In this document: piece after piece, positions 10,646 through 20,745 of the stretch
Layout: every line of letters starts with the position of its first letter
How positions within the stretch are numbered: position 1 is the first letter of the stretch
Assembly (NCBI RefSeq): GCF_001012815.1
Contig: NZ_JYJP01000055.1
Span: 60,817-124,816 of the forward strand
Length of the DNA: 64,000 nucleotides
From: Vibrio mexicanus
GTDB taxonomy: Bacteria > Pseudomonadota > Gammaproteobacteria > Enterobacterales > Vibrionaceae
Reading direction: 5' to 3'
Position numbers and translations under genes: made by a program
The notes under the pieces: model-generated
What the model was told of the DNA's origin: nothing
Database searches by the model: none
What the model saw: only the letters and a program-made list of their open reading frames with translations

Positions 10646-11854
10646 ATGACTATTGAAATTCTGGTTCCAGATTTACCTGAATCAGTAGCGGACGCAACAG
10701 TAGCCACTTGGCACAAACAACCAGGTGAAGCAGTAGAGCGTGATGAAGTACTTGTTGATATCGAAACTGACAAGGTGGTACTAGAAGTACCGGCTCCTGA
10801 AGCGGGTGTTTTAGAAGCTATCGTGGAAGAAGAGGGTGCTACGGTACTTTCTAAGCAGCTTATCGCGAAGCTTAAACCAGGTGCAGTAGCAGGTGAACCG
10901 ACTACTGACACAACTGAAGATACTGAAGCATCTCCAGATAAGCGCCATAAAGCTTCTCTTACTGAAGAGAGCAATGATGCATTAAGTCCTGCAGTTCGTC
11001 GTCTGCTAAGTGAGCATGGTCTTGAAGCTTCTCAAGTTAAAGGCACCGGTGTAGGTGGTCGCATTACTCGCGAAGACATCGAAGCTCATCTTGCGAATGC
11101 TAAAGCGGCTCCTAAAGCTGAAGCTTCTGCTCCAGTTGAAGCACCAGCGGCGGCTCGCAGTCAAAAACGTGTTCCAATGACGCGTCTACGTAAGACCGTG
11201 GCAAACCGTCTTCTAGAAGCGAAGAACAACACGGCGATGCTGACTACGTTTAACGAAGTGAACATGAAACCAATCATGGATCTTCGTAAACAGTACAAAG
11301 ATCAGTTCGAAGAGCGTCATGGTATCCGCCTTGGCTTCATGTCTTTCTATGTGAAAGCGGTAACTGAAGCGTTGAAGCGTTATCCAGAAGTGAATGCTTC
11401 TATCGACGGTGATGACATTGTTTATCACAACTACTTCGACATCAGTATGGCAGTTTCGACGCCACGTGGCCTTGTAACACCAGTACTAAAAGACTGTGAC
11501 ACGCTAGGTTTCGCGGATGTAGAGAAAGGCATTAAAGAGCTAGCGATCAAAGGTCGCGACGGCAAGCTAACAGTAGATGAGCTAATGGGCGGTAACTTCA
11601 CTATCACGAACGGTGGTGTATTTGGTTCCCTAATGTCTACGCCTATCATCAACCCACCTCAATCGGCAATCCTGGGTATGCATAAGATCCAAGAGCGTCC
11701 AATGGCGGTAGACGGCAAAGTTGAAATCTTGCCAATGATGTACCTAGCTCTGTCTTACGATCACCGTTTGATTGATGGTCGTGAATCAGTGGGCTTCCTA
11801 GTGACCATTAAAGAGTTGCTAGAAGATCCAGCGCGTCTGTTATTAGACGTTTAA
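10646..11854 (+). CDS. sucB: Dihydrolipoyl succinyltransferase (2-oxoglutarate dehydrogenase E2)
   Basis: E2 core of the 2-oxoglutarate dehydrogenase complex, 402 residues. The lipoyl domain (about 1-77) has the lipoylation Lys43 in ETDKVVLEV. An Ala/Glu-rich linker and the E1/E3-binding domain follow (about 110-150, [13 protein letters not shown]...GRITREDI), then the catalytic CoA-acyltransferase domain with [11 protein letters not shown] (His373, Asp377). A good AAGGAAG site precedes ATG 10646. The gene is intact. Confidence 0.96.
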   Translation: MTIEILVPDLPESVADATVATWHKQPGEAVERDEVLVDIETDKVVLEVPAPEAGVLEAIVEEEGATVLSKQLIAKLKPGAVAGEPTTDTTEDTEASPDKRHKASLTEESNDALSPAVRRLLSEHGLEASQVKGTGVGGRITREDIEAHLANAKAAPKAEASAPVEAPAAARSQKRVPMTRLRKTVANRLLEAKNNTAMLTTFNEVNMKPIMDLRKQYKDQFEERHGIRLGFMSFYVKAVTEALKRYPEVNASIDGDDIVYHNYFDISMAVSTPRGLVTPVLKDCDTLGFADVEKGIKELAIKGRDGKLTVDELMGGNFTITNGGVFGSLMSTPIINPPQSAILGMHKIQERPMAVDGKVEILPMMYLALSYDHRLIDGRESVGFLVTIKELLEDPARLLLDV

Positions 11855-11862
11855 TATCGCTA

Positions 11863-11934
11863 AAACGTCTAGTTACCCCTTGTAGCTAGACGTTTATTAG
11901 TTTCAAAGGCTAGACTGGCTCAGCGTCTGGCCTT
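11863..11934 (+). terminator. Two consecutive stem-loops between sucB and sucC
   Basis: Stem 1 is aaacgtctag/ctagacgttt (11863-11895). Stem 2 is aaggctagac/gtctggcctt with one G-U pair (11906-11934). Neither has a strong T tract. They could attenuate transcription or protect mRNA ends between the sucAB and sucCD parts of the operon. Confidence 0.55.
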
Positions 11935-12060
11935 CACTTGAATCGTTGCATGTTATTGAAATAGGTGGCGATTTATTTGAGAAGACCCTACAGACGCCCA
12001 CGCCTTGTGCGGCGTTACGGAAATAATAATCCCTTAAGGGAAAATAAACGGAATATCATA

Positions 12061-13227
12061 ATGAATTTGCATGAATACCAAGCCAAACAGCTGTTTGCAG
12101 AATTCGGTTTGCCTGTACCGGAAGGTTACGCGTGTGATACACCTCAAGAAGCTTTTGAAGCGGCAGGGCGTATCTCTACTGAGAAGAAAGTTGTTAAGTG
12201 TCAGGTTCACGCTGGTGGCCGCGGTAAAGCGGGCGGTGTAGAGCTACACGACACCAAAGATGGCGTTAAAGAGTTTGCACAAAAGTGGCTAGGCAAAAAC
12301 CTAGTAACTTACCAAACAGACGCTAACGGTCAGCCAGTAACTAAGATCCTAGTTGAAGAAGCGTCAAACATCGCTAACGAACTATACCTAGGTGCAGTGG
12401 TAGACCGCGCAACGCGTAAAGTTGTATTCATGGCATCGACTGAAGGTGGTGTTGAAATCGAGAAAGTTGCAGAAGAGACGCCAGAGTTAATTCACAAAGC
12501 TGCAATCGATCCACTAGTAGGTCCTCAAGCTTACCAAGGCCGCGAGCTCGCATTTAAGCTAGGTCTTGAAGGCGATCAAATCAAACAATTTGTTAAGATC
12601 TTCATGGGTCTTGGCAACATGTTCTCTCAGTACGACCTAGCTCTACTAGAGATCAACCCTCTAGTTATCACTGGTGAAGGCAACCTTCTATGTCTAGACG
12701 GTAAGATTAACATCGACTCTAACGCGATGTACCGTCAGCCTAAGCTACGTGAAATGCACGATCCTTCGCAAGAAGATGAGCGTGAAGCGCACGCAGCTCA
12801 GTGGGAACTAAACTACGTAGCACTAGACGGCAATGTTGGCTGTATGGTTAACGGTGCTGGTCTAGCAATGGGTACGATGGATATCGTAAACCTACACGGC
12901 GGTAAGCCAGCTAACTTCCTAGATGTAGGTGGCGGCGCAACCAAAGAGCGTGTAGCGGAAGCATTCAAGATCATCCTATCTGATGACAATGTAAAAGCAG
13001 TACTAGTAAACATCTTCGGTGGTATCGTTCGCTGTGACATGATCGCTGAAGGTATTATCGGTGCGGTTAAAGAGGTAGGCGTAAGCGTACCAGTTGTTGT
13101 TCGTCTAGAAGGTACTAACGCTGACCTAGGTCGCGAAGTTCTTGCTAATTCTGATGTTGATATCATTGCAGCTGAGTCACTAACTGACGCTGCTCAGAAA
13201 GTTGTTGCTGCTGCGGAGGGCAAATAA
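12061..13227 (+). CDS. sucC: Succinyl-CoA synthetase beta subunit (ADP-forming)
   Basis: With SucD it makes succinate and ATP from succinyl-CoA in the TCA cycle. The start is ATG 12061 ([22 protein letters not shown]), giving 388 residues, exactly the E. coli length; the in-frame extension back to GTG 11965 is not credible. The ATP-grasp domain (about 1-240) has [15 protein letters not shown], and ALLEINPLV marks the Mg site. The CoA-ligase domain has [12 protein letters not shown] and [10 protein letters not shown]. The stop codon overlaps the sucD start by one base. Confidence 0.96.
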   Translation: MNLHEYQAKQLFAEFGLPVPEGYACDTPQEAFEAAGRISTEKKVVKCQVHAGGRGKAGGVELHDTKDGVKEFAQKWLGKNLVTYQTDANGQPVTKILVEEASNIANELYLGAVVDRATRKVVFMASTEGGVEIEKVAEETPELIHKAAIDPLVGPQAYQGRELAFKLGLEGDQIKQFVKIFMGLGNMFSQYDLALLEINPLVITGEGNLLCLDGKINIDSNAMYRQPKLREMHDPSQEDEREAHAAQWELNYVALDGNVGCMVNGAGLAMGTMDIVNLHGGKPANFLDVGGGATKERVAEAFKIILSDDNVKAVLVNIFGGIVRCDMIAEGIIGAVKEVGVSVPVVVRLEGTNADLGREVLANSDVDIIAAESLTDAAQKVVAAAEGK

Positions 13228-14099
13228 TGTCTGTACTAATTAATAAAGACACGAAAGTAATCTGTCAGGGTTTCACTGGTGGTCAAGGTACTTTCCACTC
13301 TGAGCAAGCTATCGCATACGGTACGCAAATGGTTGGTGGTGTTTCTCCGGGTAAAGGCGGTCAAACTCACTTAGGCCTACCAGTATTCAACACTGTACGT
13401 GAAGCGGTAGAAGCAACTGGCGCAACAGCGACAGTAATCTACGTACCAGCACCTTTCTGTAAAGATGCAATCCTAGAAGCGATTGATGCGGGCATTGAGC
13501 TAATCGTAACAATCACTGAAGGCATCCCTACAACAGATATGATCGACGTTAAAGTGAAGCTAGAAGAAACTGGCGCACGTATGATTGGTCCTAACTGTCC
13601 AGGTCTTATCACTCCAGATGAGTGTAAGATTGGTATCATGCCTGGTCATATCCACAAGAAAGGTAAAGTAGGCATCGTTTCTCGTTCTGGTACTCTAACA
13701 TACGAAGCAGTTAAGCAGACTACAGACGAAGGTTTCGGTCAGTCGACTTGTGTTGGTATCGGTGGTGACCCAATCCCAGGTTCAAACTTCATTGATATCC
13801 TAAAACTGTTCCAAGAAGACCCTGAAACAGAAGCAATCGTAATGATTGGTGAAATCGGCGGTACTGCGGAAGAGGAAGCTGCAGCGTTCATCAAAGAGAA
13901 CGTAACTAAGCCAGTGGTTTCTTACATTGCTGGTGTAACGGCTCCTCCGGGCAAACGCATGGGTCACGCTGGTGCAATCATCTCTGGTGGTAAAGGTACA
14001 GCAGAAGACAAGTTTGCTGCACTAGAAGCTGCGGGCGTTAAGACGGTTAAGTCTCTAGCTGACATCGGTAAAGGTCTACGCGAAATTACTGGTTGGTAA
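13227..14099 (+). CDS. sucD: Succinyl-CoA synthetase alpha subunit
   Basis: SucD carries the CoA-binding domain and the phosphohistidine. It has 290 residues, full length. The N-terminal CoA-binding [19 protein letters not shown] and the active-site [17 protein letters not shown] are present. The start shares an A with the sucC stop (taATG), so translation is coupled. It is the last gene of the sdh-suc operon and is followed by a strong terminator. Confidence 0.96.
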   Translation: MSVLINKDTKVICQGFTGGQGTFHSEQAIAYGTQMVGGVSPGKGGQTHLGLPVFNTVREAVEATGATATVIYVPAPFCKDAILEAIDAGIELIVTITEGIPTTDMIDVKVKLEETGARMIGPNCPGLITPDECKIGIMPGHIHKKGKVGIVSRSGTLTYEAVKQTTDEGFGQSTCVGIGGDPIPGSNFIDILKLFQEDPETEAIVMIGEIGGTAEEEAAAFIKENVTKPVVSYIAGVTAPPGKRMGHAGAIISGGKGTAEDKFAALEAAGVKTVKSLADIGKGLREITGW

Positions 14100-14126
14100 T
14101 CTGCACTTTACCTAGATAGAGAATAG

Positions 14127-14156
14127 AAAGGCTTGGTCAATGACCAAGCCTTTTTT
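14127..14156 (+). terminator. Terminator of the sdh-suc operon
   Basis: A 13-bp stem (aaaggcttggtca/tgaccaagccttt, very small loop) followed by T6. Confidence 0.92.
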
Positions 14157-14230
14157 GTATTGATGAGCACGTTGTCTAACCATTTAGCTTGAAACATAAC
14201 GTTAACTGGAAATAAAAGGAAGCGGGCAAT

Positions 14231-14258
14231 AAAAAAGCCGACAACAAGTCAGCTTTTT
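14231..14258 (-). terminator. Terminator of the NhaC-type antiporter gene
   Basis: On the minus strand, aaaagctgac/gtcggctttt with a 5-nt loop is followed by T6, 31 bases after the antiporter stop. Confidence 0.85.
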
Positions 14259-14288
14259 CGTATTTTATAGAAGTAGGCTCTTCTAGAG

Positions 14289-15614
14289 CTACAGAATCAT
14301 CGCGGCTAACCAACCAAAGGCGATCAGCGGAAGGTTGTAGTGAAGGAAGGTTGGAACAACCGTTTCCCAAATATGTTCATGTTGACCGTCGGCATTTAGG
14401 CCAGATGTTGGGCCTAAAGTAGAGTCTGAAGCTGGAGAGCCTGCATCACCAAGCGCTGCAGCGGTACCAACTAGCGCAACAGTGGCCATTGGAGAGAAGC
14501 CAAACGCCAGTGCTAGTGGGACATAGATGGTTGCGATGATTGGAATGGTCGAAAACGATGAACCAATACCCATAGTTACTAATAGACCGACAATTAGCAT
14601 TAGCAGTGCTGCAAGTGGCTTATTGTCGCCAATAGAAGTCGATAGCGCTTCTACCAGTGTTTCTACACCGCCGGTTTCCTTCATTACTGCGGCAAAACCT
14701 GCTGCTGCAATCATGATGAAGCCAATCATAGCCATCATAGTCACACCACGGGTAAATACGTCTTGGGTATCTTTCCAAGCGATCACACCGCCGATGGTGA
14801 AAATCATAAAGCCTGAAAGAGCACCAATGATCATAGAGCCGGTAAATAGCTGCATAGAAAGAGTTGCCACGATAGCTACGATAGACACTGCCACATGGGC
14901 TTTGTTTACTGAAGCCGGGCTCTCTTCAACGTGAGTGAGCTCAGTTTCTTTGTATTCACGGGGTTTACGGTAGCTAAAGAAGATTGCCGTAAGTAAGCCC
15001 ACCAACATACCAGCTGCTGGAAGTAACATCGCCGTTGGAACTTGACTTGCCGTTACACCTTCTAGACCGTTGTTGTTGAGGTTAGTAAGAAGAATGTTGT
15101 TAAGGAAAATTCCGCCGAAGCCAATTGGCAGCACCATGTATGGAGTGACAAGACCAAACGTCAGCACACAAGCGATAAGACGACGGTCTAACTTAAGTTT
15201 TGCGAAGACGCCTAGAAGAGGTGGAATTAGAATAGGAATAAAGGCGATATGCACAGGTACTACGTTTTGTGAAGACATAGTGACTAGGACTAGTGCGATC
15301 AAAACCAAGTACTTAAGACCAGTCGACGCCGCGCCATTCTCTTTACCGTGGATTTTCTTGATAACACTTTGAGCCATGAGATCAGTCAAGCCTGAACGCG
15401 AAATAGCAACGGCAAATGCGCCCAACATGGCATAGCTAAGCGCAATGGTCGCACCGCCGCCTAAACCGCTTTCGAACGCAGAAACAGTTTGGTTTAGGTC
15501 CATACCAGCCACAAGGCCGCCAATAATGGCACTGAAAGTTAATGCCACGACGACATTAACGCGCATCAGTGCTAGTACAAGCATAATGCAAACGGAAATA
15601 ACTACAGGATTCAT
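14289..15614 (-). CDS. Na+/H+ antiporter NhaC-type (YuiF-like) membrane protein
   Basis: A 441-residue integral membrane protein with about 11-12 hydrophobic segments across its length and few charged residues. It resembles the NhaC/YuiF-like group, variously called Na+/H+ antiporters or amino-acid (histidine) transporters. Useful landmarks are [18 protein letters not shown], a Gly-rich [14 protein letters not shown] and the C-terminal [19 protein letters not shown], a re-entrant-type segment. The substrate cannot be read from the sequence. It is monocistronic, with its own terminator. ATG 15614 begins directly with a membrane segment. Confidence 0.8.
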   Translation of the reverse strand: MNPVVISVCIMLVLALMRVNVVVALTFSAIIGGLVAGMDLNQTVSAFESGLGGGATIALSYAMLGAFAVAISRSGLTDLMAQSVIKKIHGKENGAASTGLKYLVLIALVLVTMSSQNVVPVHIAFIPILIPPLLGVFAKLKLDRRLIACVLTFGLVTPYMVLPIGFGGIFLNNILLTNLNNNGLEGVTASQVPTAMLLPAAGMLVGLLTAIFFSYRKPREYKETELTHVEESPASVNKAHVAVSIVAIVATLSMQLFTGSMIIGALSGFMIFTIGGVIAWKDTQDVFTRGVTMMAMIGFIMIAAAGFAAVMKETGGVETLVEALSTSIGDNKPLAALLMLIVGLLVTMGIGSSFSTIPIIATIYVPLALAFGFSPMATVALVGTAAALGDAGSPASDSTLGPTSGLNADGQHEHIWETVVPTFLHYNLPLIAFGWLAAMIL

Positions 15615-15653
15615 ATTTTTCTCGGAATGTTGTGTTTGTCTTTAATTGTAATT

Positions 15654-16304
15654 TTATTGTTCGTCAGAATCGGTGACTGGCCAGCCGCCGAGCGCTTTCC
15701 ATTTGTTCACGATACCGCAAAACAGATCGGCTGTTTTTTGAGTATCGTAGAGCGCTGAGTGCGCTTCTTTGTTATCGAACTCCATTCCTGCTGTTTTACA
15801 AGCTTTGGCCAATACGGTTTGGCCATAAGCCAGACCGCTTAATGCTGCTGTATCAAAGGTAGCGAATGGATGAAATGGAACACGCTTAAGCTTGCAGCGC
15901 TCGCTTGCTTGCATAACGAAGTTATGATCAAACGTTGCGTTGTGGGCAACCATAATGGCCCGGCTGCAGTCTGCCGCTTTCTGTTCCTTACGAATGAGTT
16001 TGTATATCTCTTTAAGCGCGTAATCTTCCGTAACGGCGCCACGCAATGGGCTAAATGGGTCTTTAATGCCATTAAAGTCCAGCGCTGCTTGCTCTATATT
16101 TGCACCTTCAAAAGGCTCTATATGAAAATGAATCGTGCTAGCGGGATGCAGGTTGCCTTCTTCATCCATGGCAAGTGTGACTGCACAGATTTCTAGAAGC
16201 GCGTCAGTTTCGGCATTGAAACCAGCTGTTTCCACGTCAACAACTACAGGGAAGTAGCCACGGAACCTTTTTTTCAGCGTCAGTGCTTCGTTTATTTCAC
16301 TCAT
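15654..16304 (-). CDS. rnt: Ribonuclease T
   Basis: A 3'-5' exoribonuclease that trims the 3' ends of tRNAs, 5S and other stable RNAs; it is a DEDDh exonuclease acting as a homodimer. It has 216 residues (E. coli 215). The first DEDD pair is [10 protein letters not shown], the second Asp lies in [12 protein letters not shown], and the last His/Asp is in [15 protein letters not shown]. It is divergent from motY, an arrangement known in other vibrios. No defect seen. Confidence 0.95.
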   Translation of the reverse strand: MSEINEALTLKKRFRGYFPVVVDVETAGFNAETDALLEICAVTLAMDEEGNLHPASTIHFHIEPFEGANIEQAALDFNGIKDPFSPLRGAVTEDYALKEIYKLIRKEQKAADCSRAIMVAHNATFDHNFVMQASERCKLKRVPFHPFATFDTAALSGLAYGQTVLAKACKTAGMEFDNKEAHSALYDTQKTADLFCGIVNKWKALGGWPVTDSDEQ

Positions 16305-16487
16305 GAGAATCCAATTTCATTCGACAGGGCGGGCATTATTGCAGATTATTAGGGGGATAAAAACTCAAAAAGCTTTATTCACTAGTTCAACAGTGGCTAG
16401 AATTTTGCATTATTCAGAGCAGAGTGACAAAAGAGGCAATAAACCGCCTCACAATAAGCAGTTCCTTAGAAGTAGTATTGAAACGAG

Positions 16488-17381
16488 ATGACACAAGCAA
16501 TGAACAAGTTTGCCGCTATTATATTATCCTTATTAGGCTTTGCCGCTTCGCCACTGGCGGAGGCAATGGATAAGCGATACGTAGCAACGCCTAACCAATC
16601 ACAGTGGCAGATGGTGGCCAACACGCCGCTAGAGTGTCGACTCGTTCATCCAATCCCTCATTATGGTGATGCTGAGTTCTCATCTCGAGCCAGCAAAAAA
16701 ATTAATCTCGACTTTGAACTTAAGATGCGCAGGCCAATGGGCGAGACGCGTAATGTAAGTTTAGTTTCTATGCCTCCAGCTTGGCGACCAGGCGATGGAG
16801 CAGAAAGAATTACCACAATGAAGTTCTTTCAACAGTTTGATGGTTATGTGGGTGGCCAAACTGCGTGGGGCATCTTAGGTGAGTTAGAAAAGGGTCGTTA
16901 CCCAACGTTCAGCTATCAAGATTGGCAGAGCCGAGATCAGCGAATCGAAGTTGCGCTTTCTTCGGTGCTGTTTCGGCAAAAGTACTCAGTATTTAGCGAC
17001 TGTATCAGCAATCTATTGCCGTACAGTTTCGAAGATATCTCTTTTACGATCCTGCATTACGACAGAACTAGCGTGCAGTTAAATAAAGCGTCGCAAAAGC
17101 GTTTACAGCAGATAGCGGAATACATTCGACATAACCAAGATATCGACCTGGTATTAGTTTCAACGTATACGGACTCGACAGACAGCAGAAGCGCTAGCCA
17201 AAACCTCTCGGAACAGCGTGCGGAAGTGCTGCGTGACTATTTTGAATCGTTGGGGTTACCGGAAGATCGCATACAAGTGCAGGGGTATGGTAAGCGTCGC
17301 CCAATCGATGATAACTCTTCACCGATTGGCAAGGACAAAAACCGTCGAGTTGTTATCTCGCTTGGACGGACTCAAGTTTAA
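16488..17381 (+). CDS. motY: Sodium-type flagellar motor protein MotY
   Basis: MotY forms the T ring with MotX around the Na+-driven polar flagellar motor and helps anchor the PomA/B stator. It has 297 residues. A signal peptide ends near SPLAEA (about residue 26), giving the mature start [16 protein letters not shown] typical of Vibrio MotY. An N-terminal motor-binding domain follows. The C-terminal OmpA-like peptidoglycan-binding domain (about 180-295) has [22 protein letters not shown] and QGYGKRRP. Two in-frame ATGs (16488 and 16500) are possible; both keep the signal peptide. It is divergent from rnt and overlaps the next, convergent gene by 4 nt at the stops. Confidence 0.92.
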   Translation: MTQAMNKFAAIILSLLGFAASPLAEAMDKRYVATPNQSQWQMVANTPLECRLVHPIPHYGDAEFSSRASKKINLDFELKMRRPMGETRNVSLVSMPPAWRPGDGAERITTMKFFQQFDGYVGGQTAWGILGELEKGRYPTFSYQDWQSRDQRIEVALSSVLFRQKYSVFSDCISNLLPYSFEDISFTILHYDRTSVQLNKASQKRLQQIAEYIRHNQDIDLVLVSTYTDSTDSRSASQNLSEQRAEVLRDYFESLGLPEDRIQVQGYGKRRPIDDNSSPIGKDKNRRVVISLGRTQV

Positions 17382-17815
17382 TTCAATTTAAACTTATGGA
17401 TGAGCTGGCAGTGGCTGGCAACTTCGATATCTTGAATTTGCTTGGCGATTTTAGGGTTTGGATGGCGCTTAATAAACTCAATAAGCGCTTTCTGACAGCA
17501 ACCTAAGGAGTCCACAAATGCATCACAATGTGTATTCGGACATTGAGGTACTAATGTCAGTACTTTTTCAGACGCAAGTTCGAGATACTTGAGTTCATAC
17601 TTTACATCACCAACGGTGCGCCAGAAGCTTGCGAGGTTATGGCAGGAAATAACCGAGATTAGTAACCGATCTTCTGCGTCAATATCCTCGTTAGATACTA
17701 AGCCGTCCGCAACGGTTAAAGCTTGTTGATAATGCAGGATGCTACGAAGGTGATCATCTTGTTGCATTGCAATATCAGCCTGTAACGTATGTTTTTCCCA
17801 CTCTGAAACGCTCAT
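17378..17815 (-). CDS. Cys-rich, possibly TPR-like protein of unknown function (perhaps DUF2753)
   Basis: A 145-residue soluble protein with no signal peptide. I do not recognise a characterised function; it may belong to the small Vibrio family DUF2753. The sequence reads as amphipathic helices ([25 protein letters not shown] and similar helical pairs), suggestive of tetratricopeptide-type repeats. Six cysteines fall in residues ~56-140 (SCHNLAS, QCPNTHC, LGCCQK, SHCQL), unusual for a cytosolic protein of this size. A Fur-like operator lies 36 bases upstream, so iron regulation is likely. Convergent with motY. Confidence 0.7.
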   Translation of the reverse strand: MSVSEWEKHTLQADIAMQQDDHLRSILHYQQALTVADGLVSNEDIDAEDRLLISVISCHNLASFWRTVGDVKYELKYLELASEKVLTLVPQCPNTHCDAFVDSLGCCQKALIEFIKRHPNPKIAKQIQDIEVASHCQLIHKFKLN

Positions 17816-17850
17816 ATCAGCCCTCCTTGATAATATCAGGTTAATCTAAA

Positions 17851-17865
17851 TGATAATTACTATCA
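17851..17865. promoter_or_regulatory. Fur-box-like operator
   Basis: TGATAATTACTATCA differs at one position from the 7-1-7 Fur consensus TGATAATNATTATCA. It lies 36 bases upstream of the Cys-rich gene start (17815), where it could block transcription. Confidence 0.65.
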
Positions 17866-17922
17866 TGTAAAGTGACTTATCGATAGATCGAAGATAGAGA
17901 TTTGAGGGTGGTAGAAAAAGAA

Positions 17923-17947
17923 AACGCATAGCGATGGGCTATGCGTT
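17923..17947 (-). terminator. Terminator of gloA
   Basis: Inverted repeat aacgcatagc/gctatgcgtt with a 5-nt loop. On the minus strand it is followed by tttctttttc. It lies about 40 bases after the gloA stop. Confidence 0.8.
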
Positions 17948-17985
17948 ATAAATATAGAGAACTTCTGTGACTAAATAGTCTATTG

Positions 17986-18401
17986 TTAGCCTTCTAAGCC
18001 AGCAGAAGCTTGTTTGTTTTGGATTAACTCAATCATGTAGCCATCAGGATCTTTTACAAATGCGATATGAGTAGTACCGCCTTTGACTGGACCAGGTTCG
18101 CGAGTAACATTACCTCCAGAAGCCTTGATCGCATCACACGTGCTGTAGATATCTTCCACGCCAATAGCGACATGGCCGAATGCACTACCTAGATCGTATT
18201 CTGATGTTCCCCAGTTATAGGTCAGCTCGATAACCGCTCCTCGCTTTCATCGCCATAGCCAACAAACGCCAAAGTGTATTCGTACTCTTTGTTTTCGTTT
18301 GTTCTCAACAGAGTCATTCCCATGATCTTGGTGTAAAACTCAATCGACTTATCTAAATCGCCAACTCTTAGCATTGTGTGAAGAATTCGACCCGTTGTCA
18401 T
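17986..18401 (-). CDS. gloA: Lactoylglutathione lyase (glyoxalase I, frame broken)
   Basis: GloA isomerises the methylglyoxal-glutathione hemithioacetal to S-lactoylglutathione in methylglyoxal detoxification. I start at ATG 18401 ([15 protein letters not shown]), six bases after AAGGAG. The N-terminal vicinal-oxygen-chelate module has the metal-ligand His in [12 protein letters not shown]. The frame breaks after GDESEE: reading CCC for the CC at 18239-18240 restores [12 protein letters not shown], and the frame runs on through [30 protein letters not shown] to a stop at 17986. The corrected protein is 138 residues, normal for the family. Probably a sequencing error. Confidence 0.9.
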
Positions 18402-18463
18402 TGCATGCTCCTTATGTATATTAATTTTTAACACATTATACGATTCTTTAAATACAGGGTTAC

Positions 18464-19099
18464 TCAAACTTCCGTTTTCTCTTTAAATTCGCACAAATCT
18501 TCAATTAAACAGCTACCACAACGAGGCTTACGGGCAACACAGGTGTAGCGGCCATGCAAGATTAGCCAGTGATGCACATCAAGCTTAAACTCTCGTGGTA
18601 CGACTTTGAGCAGTTTTTCCTCTACATCATCAACGGTTTTGCCCATCGCGAACTTTGTTCGATTAGAAACGCGGTAAATATGCGTATCAACGGCAATCGT
18701 AGGCCAACCAAATGCGGTATTCAGAACCACATTGGCGGTTTTTCTTCCTACACCTGGTAGCGCTTCTAGTGCAGCTCGATCTTCTGGGACTTCACCGTTA
18801 TGCTTTTCTAACAAGATCTGACAGGTCTTGATGGTGTTTTTGGCTTTGGAGTTAAACAGACCAATTGTCTTGATGTACTCAGTTAAGCCTTCAACGCCAA
18901 GATTTAGGATATCTTGCGGAGTATTCGCAACTGGGTAAAGCTTATCAGTAGCTTTATTAACACTTACGTCGGTTGCTTGGGCCGACAGCAAAACTGCAAT
19001 TAGAAGCTCAAACGGTGTACTCCAGTTGAGCTCGGTTTGTGGGTTGGGATTGTCGTCCCTGAGACGCTTTAGTATCTCTATTCGCTTCGTATTGTTCAT
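18464..19099 (-). CDS. nth: Endonuclease III
   Basis: A bifunctional DNA glycosylase/AP lyase that removes oxidised pyrimidines. It has 211 residues, the usual length. The helix-hairpin-helix [19 protein letters not shown] carries the catalytic Lys, and the catalytic Asp is in [11 protein letters not shown]. The C-terminal [4Fe-4S] motif C-x6-C-x2-C-x5-C reads [17 protein letters not shown]. In most gammaproteobacteria nth directly follows rnfE; here a MITE-like element separates them, which may leave nth with a different promoter. Confidence 0.96.
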   Translation of the reverse strand: MNNTKRIEILKRLRDDNPNPQTELNWSTPFELLIAVLLSAQATDVSVNKATDKLYPVANTPQDILNLGVEGLTEYIKTIGLFNSKAKNTIKTCQILLEKHNGEVPEDRAALEALPGVGRKTANVVLNTAFGWPTIAVDTHIYRVSNRTKFAMGKTVDDVEEKLLKVVPREFKLDVHHWLILHGRYTCVARKPRCGSCLIEDLCEFKEKTEV

Positions 19100-19129
19100 C
19101 CAGCTGTACTTTATTGTTATTTGTTTTTA

Positions 19130-19392
19130 GGGCGTGTTGATCTTTCATGGTTAAATTTTGTTCGAGATAAAATCGTTTTAGGCGCGGCGAAGACTATGCA
19201 GCTAGTCATTCTAAGCAAATGGTCTTCAACAAAGCATGAAACGATTTTAGCCGAACCCTTTGGGCAGCCTTTGTGGTTCATTTCTACTGCGTTATCGGCT
19301 TCTCATGTAGTCTAGCTACACATCAAAGCCTCTGTCTTGTACAAATTTCCCACAAAGTGCTGCAAAAATCAGCTTGAAAGGTCAACACGCCC
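19130..19392. mobile_element. 263-bp MITE-like element with terminal inverted repeats and TA flanks
   Basis: The ends are inverted repeats: GGGCGTGTTGATCTTTCA on the left matches the reverse complement of the right end (GGGCGTGTTGACCTTTCA) with one mismatch. TA dinucleotides flank both sides (19128-19129 and 19393-19394), as expected of a TA target duplication. The interior has no transposase or credible ORF, but contains internal partly palindromic TAAAATCG/CGATTTTA segments. This fits a non-autonomous element mobilised by an IS630/Tc1-type or similar transposase; the family assignment is inference. Confidence 0.75.
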
Positions 19393-19417
19393 TAGTTATG
19401 TATGTATGATTGTGCGT

Positions 19418-20110
19418 TTAGGTATTCGTGACTCGAGCTCTTTCAATCGTTGGCTTTTCGGCTTTAGGGGCACGTTTAGCGATTTGGTCGTCAATCGCGT
19501 TTTTAATCGCGATAAGCAAACCAACACCAATGAAAGCGCCAGGTGGCAATAGAGCTAATAAAAAGCTGTTATCAAACTGGAATAGTTCGATTCGCAGCAC
19601 AGTTGCCCAGTCGCCTAGAAGTAGGTCTGCACCATCAAACAAAGTACCGTTACCTAATATCTCGCGCATGGCGCCAAGTAGAACGAGCACAGCACCCATT
19701 CCCATACCCATCCAGAAGCCATCTTGCGCAGCGGCAAGTGGTGCGTTTTTAGAAGCAAACGCCTCAGCGCGGCCAATGATGATGCAGTTGGTTACGATAA
19801 GAGGAATGAAGATACCGAGTGAGAGATACAACCCGTAAGCATAAGCGTTCATCAACAGCTGAACACAGGTCACAAGCGCTGCAATGATCATCACGAAGAT
19901 CGGGATACGCACCTCTTTAGGTACATAGCTTCGAATAAGAGATACGGTCACGTTGGAGCCGACAAGGACCAACAATGTAGCGATGCCCAGGCCTAGTGCG
20001 TTCGTTACGCTAGACGAAACTGCCAATAGGGGACAAAGCCCAAGTAGTTGAACTAGAGCAGGGTTGTTGTCCCACAATCCGTTCTTGATTAACTTTTTAT
20101 GTTCGCTCAT
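19418..20110 (-). CDS. rnfE: Rnf complex subunit RnfE
   Basis: Integral membrane subunit of the Rnf ferredoxin:NAD+ oxidoreductase (Na+-pumping in vibrios; also called Rsx). The start is ATG 20110 ([33 protein letters not shown]), 230 residues, with about six membrane segments. The [17 protein letters not shown] motif with its membrane-embedded Cys is conserved among RnfA/RnfE and NqrD/E. The start overlaps the rnfG stop in ATGA. It is the last gene of rnfABCDGE; the MITE follows the stop. Confidence 0.95.
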   Translation of the reverse strand: MSEHKKLIKNGLWDNNPALVQLLGLCPLLAVSSSVTNALGLGIATLLVLVGSNVTVSLIRSYVPKEVRIPIFVMIIAALVTCVQLLMNAYAYGLYLSLGIFIPLIVTNCIIIGRAEAFASKNAPLAAAQDGFWMGMGMGAVLVLLGAMREILGNGTLFDGADLLLGDWATVLRIELFQFDNSFLLALLPPGAFIGVGLLIAIKNAIDDQIAKRAPKAEKPTIERARVTNT

Positions 20111-20739
20111 TGGTTGCCTCCGCAGTTCAGTGGCTGAGACCAAATGGTGTCTCTATTATCCTCGACAAACATGACCGCATTTTTTACCGCTTTTACGACC
20201 GCTCTTGGGGTAATGGTTGCACCCGTAAATTGATCAAACTGGCCGCCATCTTTTCTAACAGCCCAGCTATCTTGATTATCTTCAGTGACAGTTTTACCAG
20301 TAAAAGAGGTGATCCAGTTGGATACACGAAGGTCGATCTTGTCACCTAGCCCAGGAGTTTCTTGATGGGCAAGGATGCGTGTACCCGTTACGACACCTTG
20401 GTTGTCCATACCAACAATCAGTTTGATTCTGCCATTGTAACCATCAGGCGCGATAGCTTCGATGGCAAGGCCGTTTGGCTCACCATTTAAAGTCGCCAAA
20501 TAAACGGGCATGTTTTCGTTTGTGCCAAGCATGGGATCTGAAACGAGAGTACATGCTTGATAGAGCTCATTGTCGTGTTGATCTGGCGCAATGACTTGGT
20601 TGAGAACACTGAGTAGTTGAGCTTGCTCCTGCTGGTGGATTTTGTCTTGCGTCAGGTAGTGCGTCACCGCGACAACACCTGTGGAGGCACAAGCAAAAAT
20701 CGCAAGCGTAAGACCGTTTTTCTTAATTGCCTTTAGCAT
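20107..20739 (-). CDS. rnfG: Rnf complex subunit RnfG (covalent FMN)
   Basis: Periplasm-facing flavoprotein of the Rnf complex with covalently bound FMN. It has 210 residues: an N-terminal membrane anchor (about 10-27) and an FMN-binding domain. The flavinylation motif is [11 protein letters not shown], with the Thr that carries FMN, and GLGDKID is the upstream conserved segment. It is coupled to rnfE by ATGA overlap and starts 6 bases after the rnfD stop. Confidence 0.95.
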   Translation of the reverse strand: MLKAIKKNGLTLAIFACASTGVVAVTHYLTQDKIHQQEQAQLLSVLNQVIAPDQHDNELYQACTLVSDPMLGTNENMPVYLATLNGEPNGLAIEAIAPDGYNGRIKLIVGMDNQGVVTGTRILAHQETPGLGDKIDLRVSNWITSFTGKTVTEDNQDSWAVRKDGGQFDQFTGATITPRAVVKAVKNAVMFVEDNRDTIWSQPLNCGGNQ

Positions 20740-20745
20740 ATTACT

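Noticed and set aside
14527..15645. Plus-strand ORFs antisense to the NhaC-type gene
   Set aside because: Biased composition, opposite to a clear membrane-protein frame.
16305..16487. Sigma-28 promoter for motY
   Set aside because: I looked for the flagellar consensus but found no convincing match with correct spacing.
19121..19315. Plus-strand ORF of 64 codons in the MITE-like element
   Set aside because: Runs across the terminal repeat and has no homology; no transposase is encoded.
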